Below are positions 1 to 11,279 of a stretch of 64,000 nt of DNA, piece by piece. The notes beneath the pieces were generated by a model. The model searched no databases. It was given only the letters and a program-made list of their open reading frames with translations, and had not been told where the DNA came from. Each line of letters opens with the position of its first letter. The first letter of the stretch is position 1. A program made the translations under genes and the position numbers. The stretch is from Hysterangium stoloniferum (taxonomy: Eukaryota; Basidiomycota; Agaricomycetes; Hysterangiales; Hysterangiaceae): the NCBI GenBank assembly GCA_015178975.1, contig WHVD01000067.1, positions 62,001-126,000 of the forward strand, read 5' to 3'.

Positions 1-1192
1 CCCACTCAGAAAACCCGTCAGCCCTCTAACTGAGCCCCGTTCCCATTATAGTCAAATGACCTGTCACAATTTGGACTCCACTCCTGCTCCATTCCCATTA
101 TGGTTTTATGACCTGTCACAATTTGGACTCCGCTTTCGCTCTGTTCCCGTTATGGTTTTATGACTTGTCACAATTTAGACTCTACTCCATTCTGTCCCGT
201 TCCTAACACCAAGTTTGGTGTTTATTTATCTCATTTTATGTTTGCTAGTTTAGTTTTCATTATTACTGGATTTGGTATGTTATTCATTCCACAGTCTATA
301 TAGTCTGGCAGATGTTGTATATACAATCCAGTCAGAAAATCAGCTTAGATTCTCCCCAGTAATCTTAGTATATTTTCCACTCTAAATTCCTCTTTGAAAC
401 ACACCGCTCTTACTAGTCAGAGCCCATGGGCTCCGATGCATCTATCACTCAACCTCTGACTTATCTATCTCAACTCCCCAACCTCTCAACCTGTTAAGTA
501 CTGTGTTGGGAACTTATTCTGGAACTATCGGAAAGTCACCGGAAAGTCGGGAACTGTCAGATAGGGTCAGGACATTGGCTTCAGCTTATGTGCTGTGCCC
601 TACGCAAACGCTCAAAGTCCTTAATTTCAGAGGTGAGACTTATAATGGAAGATATGGATATTCAGAGTTCCAAAGAGTTCCGAATATCGAGCGTACAGAA
701 AGACGGAAGAAGGAATAAGAAACTAAGTTGATATCAGATCTAAGGTAAAGTACAAATTTGTGGAAACTAATATAAGTCTTCTCGTTATTGTACTACAAAC
801 TGAGACCATAATAAGACGGAAACGGAAGTATTCTTAAAACGGAAATACAATAAGACATATCAGGGAGACAATATTCCGAAATGGGAATATAATAGACAAA
901 CGAGTGAATACTTGTCAACGGACAAATTACCAAATGTGGAACAAGGGAAGAATGCGGAAGATATGGTAACTATGATGTTCCGTAGTCGGAGATCGGGGAG
1001 TCGGATATTGAAACATCGGGAACGGGTCGTAACACAACCCACGAATCCCACCCGGACTCCCTGGGATTCCCATCCACCCATTTGAAATTGGACAACACGA
1101 TCTCGTGAGGGTGCAGCCTATAAGCTGAAGCCAAGTCCTACCGGCTCTCCCACAGGTTTCTCTGGAAACTCTCCATGTATGCACCCTTAACA
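1..1192 (+). repeat. Gypsy-family LTR, cut by the window start and interrupted by a nested LTR
   Basis: Positions 1-491 plus 1035-1192 read as one LTR of the same superfamily as the LTRs of the gypsy element at 20-27 kb. They share the stretch ending in gtcaaatgacctgtcac, the gagcccatgggctcc segment, and the block ataagctgaagccaagtcct at about 1120-1139. The right end is cttaaca at 1192. The left end lies outside the window, so neither a target-site duplication nor solo status can be tested. The orientation (U3 at left) matches the LTRs at 3784 and 4582. Confidence 0.8.
492..1034 (-). repeat. Nested solo LTR with CAACC target duplication
   Basis: This 543-bp segment begins tgttaagtac and ends gtcgtaaca (TG...CA). 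It is flanked by caacc at 487-491 and caacc at 1035-1039. Removing it and one caacc restores continuity of the surrounding LTR. It carries the conserved block in reverse (ttggcttcagcttat near 575-589), so it lies opposite to its host LTR. No internal coding region remains, hence a solo LTR. The short reading frame at 503-718 inside it is not a gene. Confidence 0.88.
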
Positions 1193-2447
1193 GTCCCCTC
1201 CTCTCATCATTATACCCCTAGAAGGCATCTTCAGCAAGCTGCAACTCCTTATCCTTTGACTCTTAGTGATTCAACCCCCAGCTGATTGAGCTAAGTGCTG
1301 AACTTTGTCTATATCATACTATCTGCTCTGTTTGAAATACCAAAGATGAAGTTTGGGATGTCTGGGAATTGGTAAGTTTCCAGAGATGGGGAGTATATTA
1401 GAATATTGAAATATCCAGGATTGGAGGATTATATCAGAATATTGAAATATCTGGGAACAGATCATAACAAAACTTATCATCTGTGATCAATTTTAGAGTC
1501 TAGAATGGCTTCAATCTCAAATTCAGGTTCCCTGATCACAGGTGGGGGAGGAGTTTGGGTATGTTGGGGGATTGTTAGGATCCCAGTCATTTGGCCCTCC
1601 ACAACCTCATTCTACTCTCTCCACCCTCTGGCAATCCCATCATGAATGTACAAGCTCAAATTCTGATAATATTCAATTCAACTTTCCTTTGACTTTTCAA
1701 CTCAATTTCCAATTCAACTTCCAACTTGACTATCTTTCTAGATTCTTCAACTAATCTTCAACTTGTCTCAGTTTGACATCAATGATGATTTCACTCTGAT
1801 ATTATAATATCATCATAGGTAAATGATAAATAGCATAAAAGGACTACAATAGAAGTAAGGGAAGTGAGTCAGAAAACCTGTACCATAATTATATTATTAA
1901 CTGTATTATATAATCATCAAACTTTTCCAAGCCCTTCTTTGACTTAATTATTCATGAGCCTCTGTATCCTATCTTGGCCTCATGCTTTATCAACAGGATG
2001 AATTAATACTTCATCGAACAAGGCATCTGTACTCAATATTGTTGAATATTCTTTGATTGTTCATTTGACTTTATGTGTAAAATCCAATTCATGTCACATC
2101 CCACCATTGGTACCCCTGACCACAGTATCACTACCCATGGTGCCCCAATACTTGTGTCAATGTGATTTTCCCTCTTTGTTATCCCATCCTGTCACTGTCC
2201 CAATGCTGTGATGTATCCAGTCTATTTTCACAAATTTTCCCTTAATTTTTCAGAATTTATTGCTATTTTATTTTATTTATTTATTACTTAAACATTTAGG
2301 CTAATTCCTTTTAACTTCACACACTGAAAGCCTTTGAACAACATCACATTAGGTAATTGAAGTCTAGAGTGGTTAATCTTTGTCTTTGTCCATGTTTAGG
2401 TGAGTGGACCCCCAGTGGAAGTGAATCCAGGGGCTACAGGCTCCATT
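1193..2447. other. Gene-free AT-rich stretch
   Basis: No convincing coding exon, RNA gene or terminal repeat is visible. The sequence is AT-rich with short pyrimidine runs (about 1660-1760) and looks like decayed intergenic or transposon sequence. The last 70 bases before 2448 belong to a repeat that recurs at 3603-3700. Confidence 0.5.
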
Positions 2448-3314
2448 TGTTAAGAGTCGTGTGTGGAGCTTATTGGAGGGTTTCTGGAGAAACCCACAGG
2501 AAAGCTGGTAGGACTTGGCTTCAGCTTATAGGCTACACCCTTGCAAGCTTGTCTTGTCCAATTTCAAATGGGTGGATGGGAATCCTGGGGAGTCTGGGAG
2601 AGGTTTGTGGGTTGCGAGGTCGGGGAGTCAACTGTGGGAAGTCCACAAAAGTTGAGGGATCGGGCAGAGATGAGTCGGAGGTCGAGATAGATAAGTCGGA
2701 GGTTGAGTGATAGATGCCATGGGCTCTGACAAGGTAAAGTGGTGTGTTTCAAAGAGGAGATTAGAGCGGAAAATATACTTGAGATTACTGGGGAGAATCT
2801 AAGCTGATCTTCTGACTGGATTGTATGTATGTACAACATCTGCCAGACTATATAGACTGTGGAATGTATAACATACCAAATCCAGTAATAATGAAAACTA
2901 AACTAGCAAACATGAAACAAGATAAGTAAACACCAACCTTGGTGTTAGGAATGGACAGAGCAGAGTGGAGTCCAAATCATGACAGGTTGTTAAACCATAA
3001 CGGGAATGAGGCAGGAGTGGAGTCCAAATTGTGACAGGTCATTTGACCATAATGGGAATGGGGCTCAGTTAGAGAGCTGTTGGGTTTTCTGAGCAAGGTC
3101 CAGTGACTGGTGCATGGGACAGGGTCAGAGATAGACAGGAGCGGAGTCCAGTGGGTATTCCAGTGACTGATACATGAAGTAATGAAGGTCAAGTGTGGAC
3201 AGGTCTGATGTCTGGAGTCCAGCGGGTATTCCAGTAAACTGATAATTGGTGTGTGTAGGATGTGGGTGCATATAAGTTAGTGCCCGGAGTCCAGCAGGAT
3301 TTCTGGTCATAACA
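2448..3314 (-). repeat. Solo LTR of the gypsy superfamily with CCATT target duplication
   Basis: This 867-bp element runs from tgttaagagt to ggtcataaca. It is flanked by ccatt at 2443-2447 and 3315-3319. Its interior matches the left LTR of the gypsy element (same order of the ggacttggcttcagcttata block, the catgggctc segment, tctgactggattgtatg and accaaatccagtaataa) in the same orientation. A paralogous unoccupied target is preserved at 3603-3700. No coding potential. Confidence 0.92.
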
Positions 3315-3429
3315 CCATTGTGCAAAACATGCTGATGGGGACATGAGTGAACTCCAACAGCATGCCAAACTAATAGTAAATACATGAAAAATCAATCTAA
3401 ACTACAAGTTTTAGGCAATAAAGGAGCAG

Positions 3430-3602
3430 GAAAGGGTGGGATGGTAGGAAAAAGAAAATTACTCAAGGGAAGACTGAGCAATCTTTGAGGGCTGGCCACT
3501 CAGATGATGGTGGCAAGAGACAAAAGGTAGCAGGAGCTGACTCCATGATGGCAGAGCCTAAAAGAGGAAACATTCCCATTACATTAGTCCATTCCATTTT
3601 TG
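3430..3602. repeat. Dispersed repeat, copy 1 (second copy at 6105-6280)
   Basis: The stretch from gaaaattactcaag through ctggccactcagatgatgg to gggaaacattcccatt is repeated at about 6110-6245 with few differences. Neither copy has an open reading frame that is conserved in both, so it is treated as a non-coding repeat of unknown class. Confidence 0.75.
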
Positions 3603-3700
3603 TCTTTGTCCATGTTTGGGTGAGTGGACCCCTGATGGAAGTGAATCCAAGGGCCACAGGCTCCATTGTGCAAAACATGCTGATGGAGACATGAGTGGGC
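3603..3700. repeat. Paralogous empty site of the solo LTR at 2448-3314
   Basis: The flanks of the solo LTR (about 2380-2447 joined to 3320-3362) closely resemble this uninterrupted stretch. It runs from tctttgtccatgttt through caggctccattgtgcaaaa to gacatgagtg and contains a single ccatt. It therefore shows the pre-insertion state of a dispersed or tandem host repeat and independently supports the LTR boundaries. Confidence 0.85.
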
Positions 3701-3783
3701 CCAAAGGAAGAATGGAGCAGAGGCACAGAGGGCTGGGAGCAAACATATCATAAATGTTACCAAAGAATGCAGTTGAAGGATCC

Positions 3784-4504
3784 TGTTACGACTGTGTTGC
3801 AACCCTTCGCACGCCGACGGTCCCCAATAGTATACCGTAGTTATACATCTTCAACAAGATGAGATCTCGGAAGCCGTCGGACCCCCGACGCTGACGTATG
3901 CCTTCCGGTCAATCAAACCCGACTACGCCTTTCTGTCTGGTTATGCTTTGATACGTCCCTTTCATTATGTTGATCCGTCCCATCCTATGTTTCACATATG
4001 TCTATCTATATTTATAGTCCTCGAATTATTTCCTTTTATCGTAATTTCCATTCTCGGTTATCATCGGCCTCCGAACTAATCATAAACTTCCCGTTCCTAG
4101 TCAAGCTTAATGCTAATACCGTTTTCCGCCCTTCTCCCCATTAGTATTTTCTAGACGCCTGTTACTTGTATATGAACCCACTGTAGTTGTAGTTACTAGG
4201 CAATCAGAATATCGACTCAGAATACCCTCATACGTCTGCAACAGTCTCATACTAAGAATTCCCCTATCTGCCTTCGCGTGCACTCGCCCACTCTCGGCCC
4301 CGACCCCTTGGCCCGACACTTGACTTGTCCTTCGGTTCCGATCGGTATCTCGCCGAAAGGTTCTTCTTAGGATTAGTCTTCGCCCGTCCGAAATCTAAGG
4401 ACAACCTACGGATATTTGCGAGGGTGTAGCACATAAGCTGAAGCCAAGTCCTTCCGATCGATCCCCGTCACCCACCGACATTAGTCAGTTTTTAGTTCTT
4501 AACA
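3784..4504 (+). repeat. Solo LTR with GATCC target duplication
   Basis: This 721-bp element begins tgttacgactgt and ends tcttaaca. It is flanked by gatcc at 3779-3783 and 4505-4509. It contains the conserved block ataagctgaagccaagtcct at about 4433-4452. It is a closer relative of the LTR at 4582-5523 than of the gypsy element at 20-27 kb. No internal domain is present. Confidence 0.93.
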
Positions 4505-4581
4505 GATCCTGCCAGGATGAGGAGAGGGAAGACAGAGAAGCTGTGTCTTCAAAGAGCCACTGGATTGTCATAGGAACATAG

Positions 4582-5523
4582 TGTTACGACCGTGTCGTAA
4601 CCCATGTCGCAACCCGATGGTCTCCGAGAATACTACAGTCTATCGATGTTCCAAGTTATTGATCAAGTCATCATTTCGGCAACCTTCGGAATACCGACAC
4701 TGACGTATACCTTCACGGCGATCAAACCTCGTTTACACCCCTGTCAAAATATACTCTACCATCTGGTTATGCTTTGATACGTCCCCTTTCATTATGATGA
4801 TCCGTTTTACTCTATATTTCACATATGCCCATATATACCTGTAGCCCGTGGACTATTCCCTTTTCTTGTAATTCCGCTCTCAGCTAAATCTCGGCTTCCG
4901 ATCTTATCGTAACCTTCCGGTTCCTAGTCAAGCTTATTTGTCAATGCCGTTTTCCGCTCTTCCCTTAGTTAGTAGTTTCTAGATGCTGATAACTCGTATA
5001 TAAGACCCACTGTAATGTAACTACTAGACAATCAGAATATCGACTTAGATCAACTTAGATACCCCTCTAATTTCCGACTCCATTATCTATTCACGACTAC
5101 CACATTCCAACTCCATCCGATTTACGATTCAACCTACATTTACGACTTCAACCTCCAGTCTCCGATTCTCAGTCCCCGACACTCTCAGTCTCCAACTCTC
5201 AGTCTCCGACTCTCTCAGTCTCCGACTCTCTCAGTCTCCGACTCTCTCAGTCTCCGACTCTCTCAGTCTCCGACTCTCTCAGTCTCTGACTCTCTCAGCC
5301 TCTGACTCTTTGTCTCCGACCCCTCAACCCAACCCTCAACTTATCCTTCGGTTTCCGATCGGTAGTTTACCGAGAGGTTTACTTGACAGGACTAGTTTTC
5401 GCCCGCCCGAAATTTAAGGACACCTGACGGTAACTTGCGAGGGCGCAGCACATAAGCTGAAGCCAAGTCCTTCTGTTCGGTCCCTGTCGGCCAGCCGACA
5501 TCCGTCAGTTTCTGCTCTTAACA
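4582..5523 (+). repeat. Solo LTR with CATAG target duplication
   Basis: This 942-bp element begins tgttacgaccgt and ends tcttaaca. It is flanked by catag at 4577-4581 and 5524-5528. It belongs to the same LTR family as 3784-4504 but is longer, mainly because of an internal 16-bp tandem repeat at about 5160-5318. The conserved block is at about 5452-5471. Confidence 0.93.
5160..5318. repeat. 16-bp tandem repeat inside an LTR
   Basis: The unit actctctcagtctccg is repeated about eight times with minor changes. It lies in the U3/R part of the LTR at 4582-5523. Its sister LTR (3784-4504) lacks the array, so it expanded within this copy or its sublineage. Confidence 0.85.
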
Positions 5524-5640
5524 CATAGGTTGCAAAGGGCTGACACAGTAGGCATAGTGTAGGATAGCCATTATGGTTCAATCATAGGAATGTGGCAGCA
5601 ATTGTAAGGGGACCACTGGTGGGATACCCAAATAGCATAC

Positions 5641-5909
5641 TGTAGCGATACTATTCTGTGATAGTCACATGCTTCATCATTTCTTAGTTTAGATTTTAGC
5701 TCCACTCTGTGTTGAACCATCACATGATAACATTCATCAATCTTCTGATTGATGATACCTCGAACCTTAGATAGTTGATAGTTATTCTTAGGTTTACTCT
5801 ATGCCCTTATGGCTATATAAAAGGAAGCTAGTTGGTGTACATACCTTAGCTTGCTATCGACTTGGTTACTGGGATTACACTTTGAGAGACTTTGAGTCAT
5901 ACCCTCACA
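5641..5909 (+). repeat. Possible copia-type LTR remnant
   Basis: This segment starts tgtagcgata, contains a strong TATA sequence (ctatataaaagg near 5813) and ends in tcaca, which is the layout of a small copia LTR. A clean target duplication with TG...CA ends was not found, so boundaries and identity are tentative. Confidence 0.3.
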
Positions 5910-6104
5910 GCAGTGGGGTGACAAAGTCATAGTATAAACCATTATGGTTCAAAGATCTGGAGTGGTTTTCAGAAAGGCAGGATAAACTTCAAAAGGGGTG
6001 AAGGATATCTGTGCCACCCATTTTCTGAACCCCCTGCTGGGAAGGATGAATGGACCCCTCTATTGGCAGTGCCAAAACTAGAGCAGTGTCCAGATGTAAA
6101 TTCC

Positions 6105-6280
6105 AAGGAAAAAGAAAATTACTCAAGGAAAAGCTGAGCAATCCTTGAGGGCTGGCCACTCAGATGATGGTGGCAAGAGACAAAAGGCAGTAGGAGCTGA
6201 CTCCACAATGGTGGAGCTTAAAAAGGGAAACATTCCCATTACAAAGAACATAGACTAATTCCATTAGTCTATTCCAAATA
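6105..6280. repeat. Dispersed repeat, copy 2
   Basis: Second copy of the repeat described at 3430-3602, in the same orientation. It supports a host-repeat family that pre-dates the LTR insertions of this region. Confidence 0.75.
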
Positions 6281-6646
6281 TATTCTTAATAAGCTGATTT
6301 ATCTATTTTTGGGTGGCAGGGTTTCTTTAGGCTTACTAATCACTTAAGTAAATCTATAAGTCTTACATATTACTGAACTCCCTGCCCATTTAGGTTCTTC
6401 AAGAGCCCACATTAACAGCACAGTTAATTGATCTTTAAACAAACACTTGGATATTCAACTCTCAGACAATCTCTCTATTTATAAATTATTTAACAGCTTG
6501 TTAAATCTTTATAAATAGTAAACTCAAAAAGCTACAAGAAAGTGTTGGCATTTACTTATGACTTAACCTCTCAGGTATAGGTTTATTGAGTCACCGACTT
6601 CATTTAGCAGTATAAAACATAACCTTGCGCATGCGTGAAGTCCCAA

Positions 6647-6925
6647 ATGGACATGACACCTTTTTCACAAACGCGGTTACCTATTCTTCTTGACGAAAAG
6701 ACGAATGAACCATACCTCCGCCTCCCATCTCCCCACTCAAACATTATAATCACTCCACCTCATCAGACCTATGCGGAGGGGATTGTAGAGTTATTGAATG
6801 ATCGCCGAATTGTAGACTGGCTAGAGGGTCCGCCTTATCCCTATCAGATCGATCATGCGCGGCAGTGGATTTCGGTTTTTCTCTATTCAGTAATTTCCCC
6901 TATGTTTTTTTTATTAAACGCATAG
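6647..6925 (+). pseudogene. GNAT-family N-acetyltransferase reduced to its first exon
   Basis: About 76 residues from the ATG at 6647 match the start of fungal RimJ/RimL-like GNAT acetyltransferases: a leader LPILLDEKTNEPYLRLPSP, then NIIITPP, a stretch on the pattern IVELLNDRRIVDWLEGPP and YPYQIDHARQWI. The family continues for roughly 150 more residues holding the acetyl-CoA site. Here the frame runs into what looks like an intron donor (tcg/gttttt near 6876) and stops at 6925. No second exon follows on this strand before unrelated sequence. I read it as an orphan first exon truncated within intron 1. Family assignment is from memory of the motif. Confidence 0.55.
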
Positions 6926-7880
6926 GGATAGCCCTATACCGGCCTATATTCGTGGCCAAGAGGTCCATCTGAATCCGTTGTGCCAGCCGTCAAAGCCACT
7001 TGGTTGTCTGCCGTCACAAAGGTCCCATCCACATTGTCATTCCCATTGGCGTTCCATGTGCAGATCCTGTATAGAACCCCATTAGAAACTAGAGGGTAAA
7101 GCAGGCTCGCCAGTAGTTACCAACTAGAACCGAGCGAGACGCATTCGCAGTTGGAAGAAGGATGGATGCGACAGATCTGCCATTATTGAACCACCGTCCA
7201 TCGACATCAGGACTCAATCTAGGTCCTAAAATCCCGGAACAAAAGTGGGTCAGTTTTCGTCAAGTTTAAAAAAAACTGTTTTAGCCGATATTCTGAGATT
7301 CTTGCAATAGATAGTCCCGTTGAGGATGGTGTGAGGCTGCAAAGGCATAGCGATATTCATCGAACTTACTTGGCACTGCGTACTGTCCTTCCGCATCGCA
7401 TGCAGATATTTAACAGAGACAATGGGTATGGTAAAACGAGACTATGAATGTGGTCGCAGCGCGATGTAAGGTCGAAACGTTAACATAACTAGTCCAGTGT
7501 GCCACCAATGGCATACCGCCGTTTTATCAGAAAGTCGTCTCCCGGAATCATGTCGATAAAGTGTACACTATAAAGTAAACCTGTAAGTGCGAAATCTGAA
7601 CGAGAAAAGTGCACGGTTGATAGCTTGAAATTAATGGAGGATTCATTTACAACAAAAGCTTCTTAGATCATCATCCTTGATCTCTTGCTGGCTACAACGA
7701 AAGACACCAATTAGATGGAATAATAATCACATGTCATCGGTTCATTGACTAGTAGGCTGGAAATTAGACAATCGAAAGATTAATTACCCAAACCACTGGA
7801 AAGATGACGCAGCACTGCCCCCAGCTCGGATAACATCCGGAGGCGAGGTCAACGTCTCACGCCGTGTACTGGCTATTGGG
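6926..7880 (-). other. Unresolved coding relics on the minus strand
   Basis: Minus-strand pieces have codon-like character and plausible splice signals: one ending EYRPV-stop at about 6941 with NANGNDNVDGTFV, one with DVDGRWFNNGRSVASIL near 7120-7210, and one with SPPDVIRAGGSAA near 7800-7850. They do not join into one clean frame and I do not recognise the protein. The piece between 7260 and 7700 contains stops in all frames. This may be a decayed gene downstream of IPI1, or an active gene whose exons I cannot order. Confidence 0.3.
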
Positions 7881-10802
7881 TCAAATAAGAGTTGACCAGT
7901 ACTGAATATCACCTGTGGCTTTTGTAGCGTGGCCTACGGCGCGCCTCATCGTATCAGTGACAGATGGTTCGCCTTCGCTGATGAGAACGGCGGCGGCGTC
8001 AAGGACTAATCTGCGAATTCGTGGCCACTCCTTCAGTTTGGTAAATGGCCCTAATAACTCCCCTTTCTGAGAACGAGTTACCGAAAAATACGGTGTCATC
8101 CGTGAACAAACAGCCGCAATAGTCTAGACATGCATTCAGTTTAGATTGTATATATAGCAATGTTAGGATGTACCGTTGTCTCGAACATTGCGATCCGACG
8201 TTGTGATATGCGGAGAATCAACCGTGAAATAATCTGTAAACTCTTAGTCCGAACGAAGTAAACAATCAGAAATTATCTCACCTCAGTTAACATCGGATCT
8301 GCACCGCCTATTTCCCAGAGAACTTTGGGGAGGTGTTGATACCATTCCCTATATCCCTGTATCTCATGTTCCATTAATTCACTGGTTGTAGCAATTGAAC
8401 CACCTCTTTGGCTTTGCAGCTTAAAAAAGCCATTAGCAATGTAACATAGCCATCCCATTGCAACATACCAGAACAAGTATGCCAATGAATTGTGTTGCAG
8501 CCGCCTTGATACCTGATCTCGATGATATTCGAAGGGCATGTTGGATACACGACAAACGAATTGTACTCGACAGTGACTTGCTGTCCGTAACATTCTGGTA
8601 TGTGAGTAATGTCCATATTGTGGGTAACAGAGACTTGTAAGCTGATGTAGTCAGCGGATAGCCCAATGGATTTGCAACGGATTTCAGCTAAAGAAGGTGA
8701 GGCATAACTCTAAACAAGCTCAATCACACATACCTGTCCATCCAACGCCTTGACCACGAACTCCGCCACTCGATCCATCTGAGTGACCAATGCGTTGATA
8801 TGCTTAGCCTTTGATGATTTGACAACCTTGCGCTTGTCGCCATGTGATGCGGAAAACGCGAGAGATGTCAGCTCGCAATATTGAAAACTAAGATCACGAG
8901 TAAAATCCTCCGACTATAAAGCATTAACAACTATACATGCGGTAAATGGACTGATTTACCTGAATATCGCTTGTCTCCGCCACTGCGGGCAAATATGGCG
9001 ACATATAACTCAGAAAAGCACTGAGATCATCAAAAGCGGTTGATGCGATATCCGTTGGCTTACAACGTATGGAACCACATTAGCAAACCATATTGTTCAT
9101 CAGGTGAAGAAATTACCAGCTCAGTCTCCCGAAATATAGCCCCATATAGGCACCCAGCAATGCGAGTTACAGATAATGCGAGCTGTGCTTCTACCTCTGG
9201 TAAAGTTGTGCCCCTCGCTACACCAAATAGCATAGGCGCAACATCAAGCCAAATGGAGACTATTATAGGATTCAATGTACGCGCTAAACGCTATCCGTAG
9301 GAAACAGTTAGAGAAATACAGTATCGACTCTTCGAAAATAAGCCACATACCGCAATACGTGTAGACTCTGAATTTGACGTAGAATTGGATAAAGAATGGT
9401 CTTCACCACTCCCAGACAGCGCATTGATAGCTTGGCCAACCTCTCCCAACTCTGTGAGAGAAAATCCGGGATTGCCGTCAACGGCAAAGCATGTGGTATT
9501 AAATTGTCCAAGAAACTCTGTTTGCGAATCGCATAAACGTTCAGACCATTCTACCTCAGCAACTGGATTTTGGAGGTGAAGGGAATTAGTAAGAGAACAA
9601 AATCCCAGGTATTCTGCATGAGTAGGGAACATTGAAGTCATAAACCACGTAGGAATGGTAGCTTCATCCTGAGACACCAGGGGTGAAATGGCATTTTGAA
9701 GAAAGGATGCGAGGGAAGACACGACAATTAGTTTCGACTGAACGACATATTCAGTGATCAGTGTCCTGGTTATCTGGTGTTGAATCAGACTTACGTTTGG
9801 TGAAAGAGTAACACTCGACGCCGATGGAGTAGGACCGTCATCTTCAAAGTGTACATCATTAAAAATTGGACATGTAATTATAACGAAGGGGAAAAGATAC
9901 CTTTATGCCCTATCCAATAGCTGGAACCAGCATTCAACAGGCCCAGATAGCCTTCGAGCACACGATTGCCGGTGCTTGCATGCTCTTTCCAATTTTGAAC
10001 AATTAATTCTGGAGTCAACTCCAGCAATAAATCTAAGAATCGGACAGCGTCGATTCGGATTGCTGGAAAGATATTTGTTTGGGCGGAAGTGATAAATAAA
10101 ATCAAGAGAGGAGTGTGCGGTCGAATTTGGTGCTTATACTACAATTGATCATCTGCTTATTTTCTCGTGAGTAGTCCATACATACCAGTGGGGCCGCATG
10201 GAGAAACCAATCGAAAAACGTCAAGAGTGTTTTTCTCACTTCAACATCCTGATATATAAATCAGTTCCGAAAACTTTAAAAGGAAACTAAATAATTTACC
10301 TCGTCGCTAATAATTCGAGCACACGTTTGAATGATAGGAGTTAGTGAGCTGTGCACTAAAGCGGGGTGAGCTTCCAAAAGCTCGCGAAGCCCCAGAATTG
10401 CATCTTGAGAGGTGTTAATCATGGCTACATCTTGCGGTATGACATGCAGACCTTTTCTCGTGCCAGGGTTGTAGTGTTTTAATTGTACAAGTAAGTCATC
10501 CAGTGTCAAATTACGACGTGTAGTTGGCTTTGAAATATCTTTAGTCTGACCAATCGTCTGATGGGGTACCGCGATGGCTGATTGGCATGATTGTCAACAC
10601 TCTGGGTGACTGGATAGAAATGGCTTACAGCGAGCTTTGAATGATGTGTCTGTGGCGTTGTTTGCGACTTGTTTTCCCTTCCCTAATTTTAATCTCGCTT
10701 TCTATTGAATGAAACCATTGAGATATACGAATATGTGTAATAGGGGAAACTGACGGAAAAATCAACGTTCTTCTCTTTCTTTTTCTTGCTGCTTTTTGGC
10801 AT
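7881..10802 (-). CDS. IPI1: IPI1/TEX10 pre-rRNA-processing protein (RIX1 complex)
   Basis: The product is expected in the nucleus, in the RIX1 complex that acts in ITS2 processing and 60S pre-ribosome maturation. The start at 10802 reads MPKSSKKKKEK, a lysine-rich leader typical of the family, followed by KARLKLGKGKQ, then LTLDDLLVQLKHYNPGTRK and LGLRELLEAHPALVHSSL, which are the IPI1 N-terminal HEAT-like signature. Exons at 10755-10802, 10629-10701, 10452-10577, 10300-10403 and 10186-10248 join in phase. Downstream blocks include ITSAQTNIFPAIRIDAVRFL (about 10010-10095), a long exon near 9330-9735, exons near 9070-9270, 8950-9045 and 8735-8890, then HLPKVLWEIGGADPMLTEV near 8280-8340 and the final exon ending at 7881. 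All introns seen are GT-AG and short. No frame break was found, so I call it functional. The exact 3' exon borders are approximate. Confidence 0.85.
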
Positions 10803-11279
10803 GATGGTTTTGTATGGTTTTTTCAACCTCCGCTCGGCTAGATAGCGATACTCGTGTTTTTTTCTTTTCTTTTTTCTTTTTTTTTAAGGAGGAGGAGCGT
10901 GAATAGAATAAGGATAAGAGCGTCACAAGCATTGAAGCTGGATTATTATACTTTATAATGTTTACAACGTTTATAATGTCTATGTTGTTTACAGTGGCAT
11001 CTAATCAGAAGGCTTACCAATACTGACGGCGCTTATAAGAACTCCAATGGTTCTGCTGATGTGAAGGCATGTCCAGGTTGTAATAGTATGCCCTCGCTAA
11101 TGTAAAACTTGGACAGGAACCTCCTAACCTCCTTGATAGCAGCAACGAAGATACGCTACGCCTAACCTTCCCACTCGCTCACATAAAAATCTTGGCAGAA
11201 TGTCCCCGCCTCCTACGCCGATATATAAGAGCAGGCTCGCAATCTTACGAAGAGGTTTAGTAAGTACAACTCGTGGCGT
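10803..11279. other. IPI1 upstream region
   Basis: No coding exon is seen. A T-rich tract at about 10855-10885 (a pyrimidine run on the plus strand, purine-rich on the IPI1 strand) lies just upstream of the IPI1 start and is probably part of its promoter. Confidence 0.4.

Noticed and set aside
3463..3802. Overlapping open frames on both strands at 3.46-3.80 kb
   Set aside because: They lie in a dispersed repeat and are not conserved in the second copy at 6.1 kb.
5160..5318. Regular direct repeats considered as a CRISPR-like array
   Set aside because: Units are contiguous 16-mers without unique spacers, inside an LTR of a eukaryotic genome.
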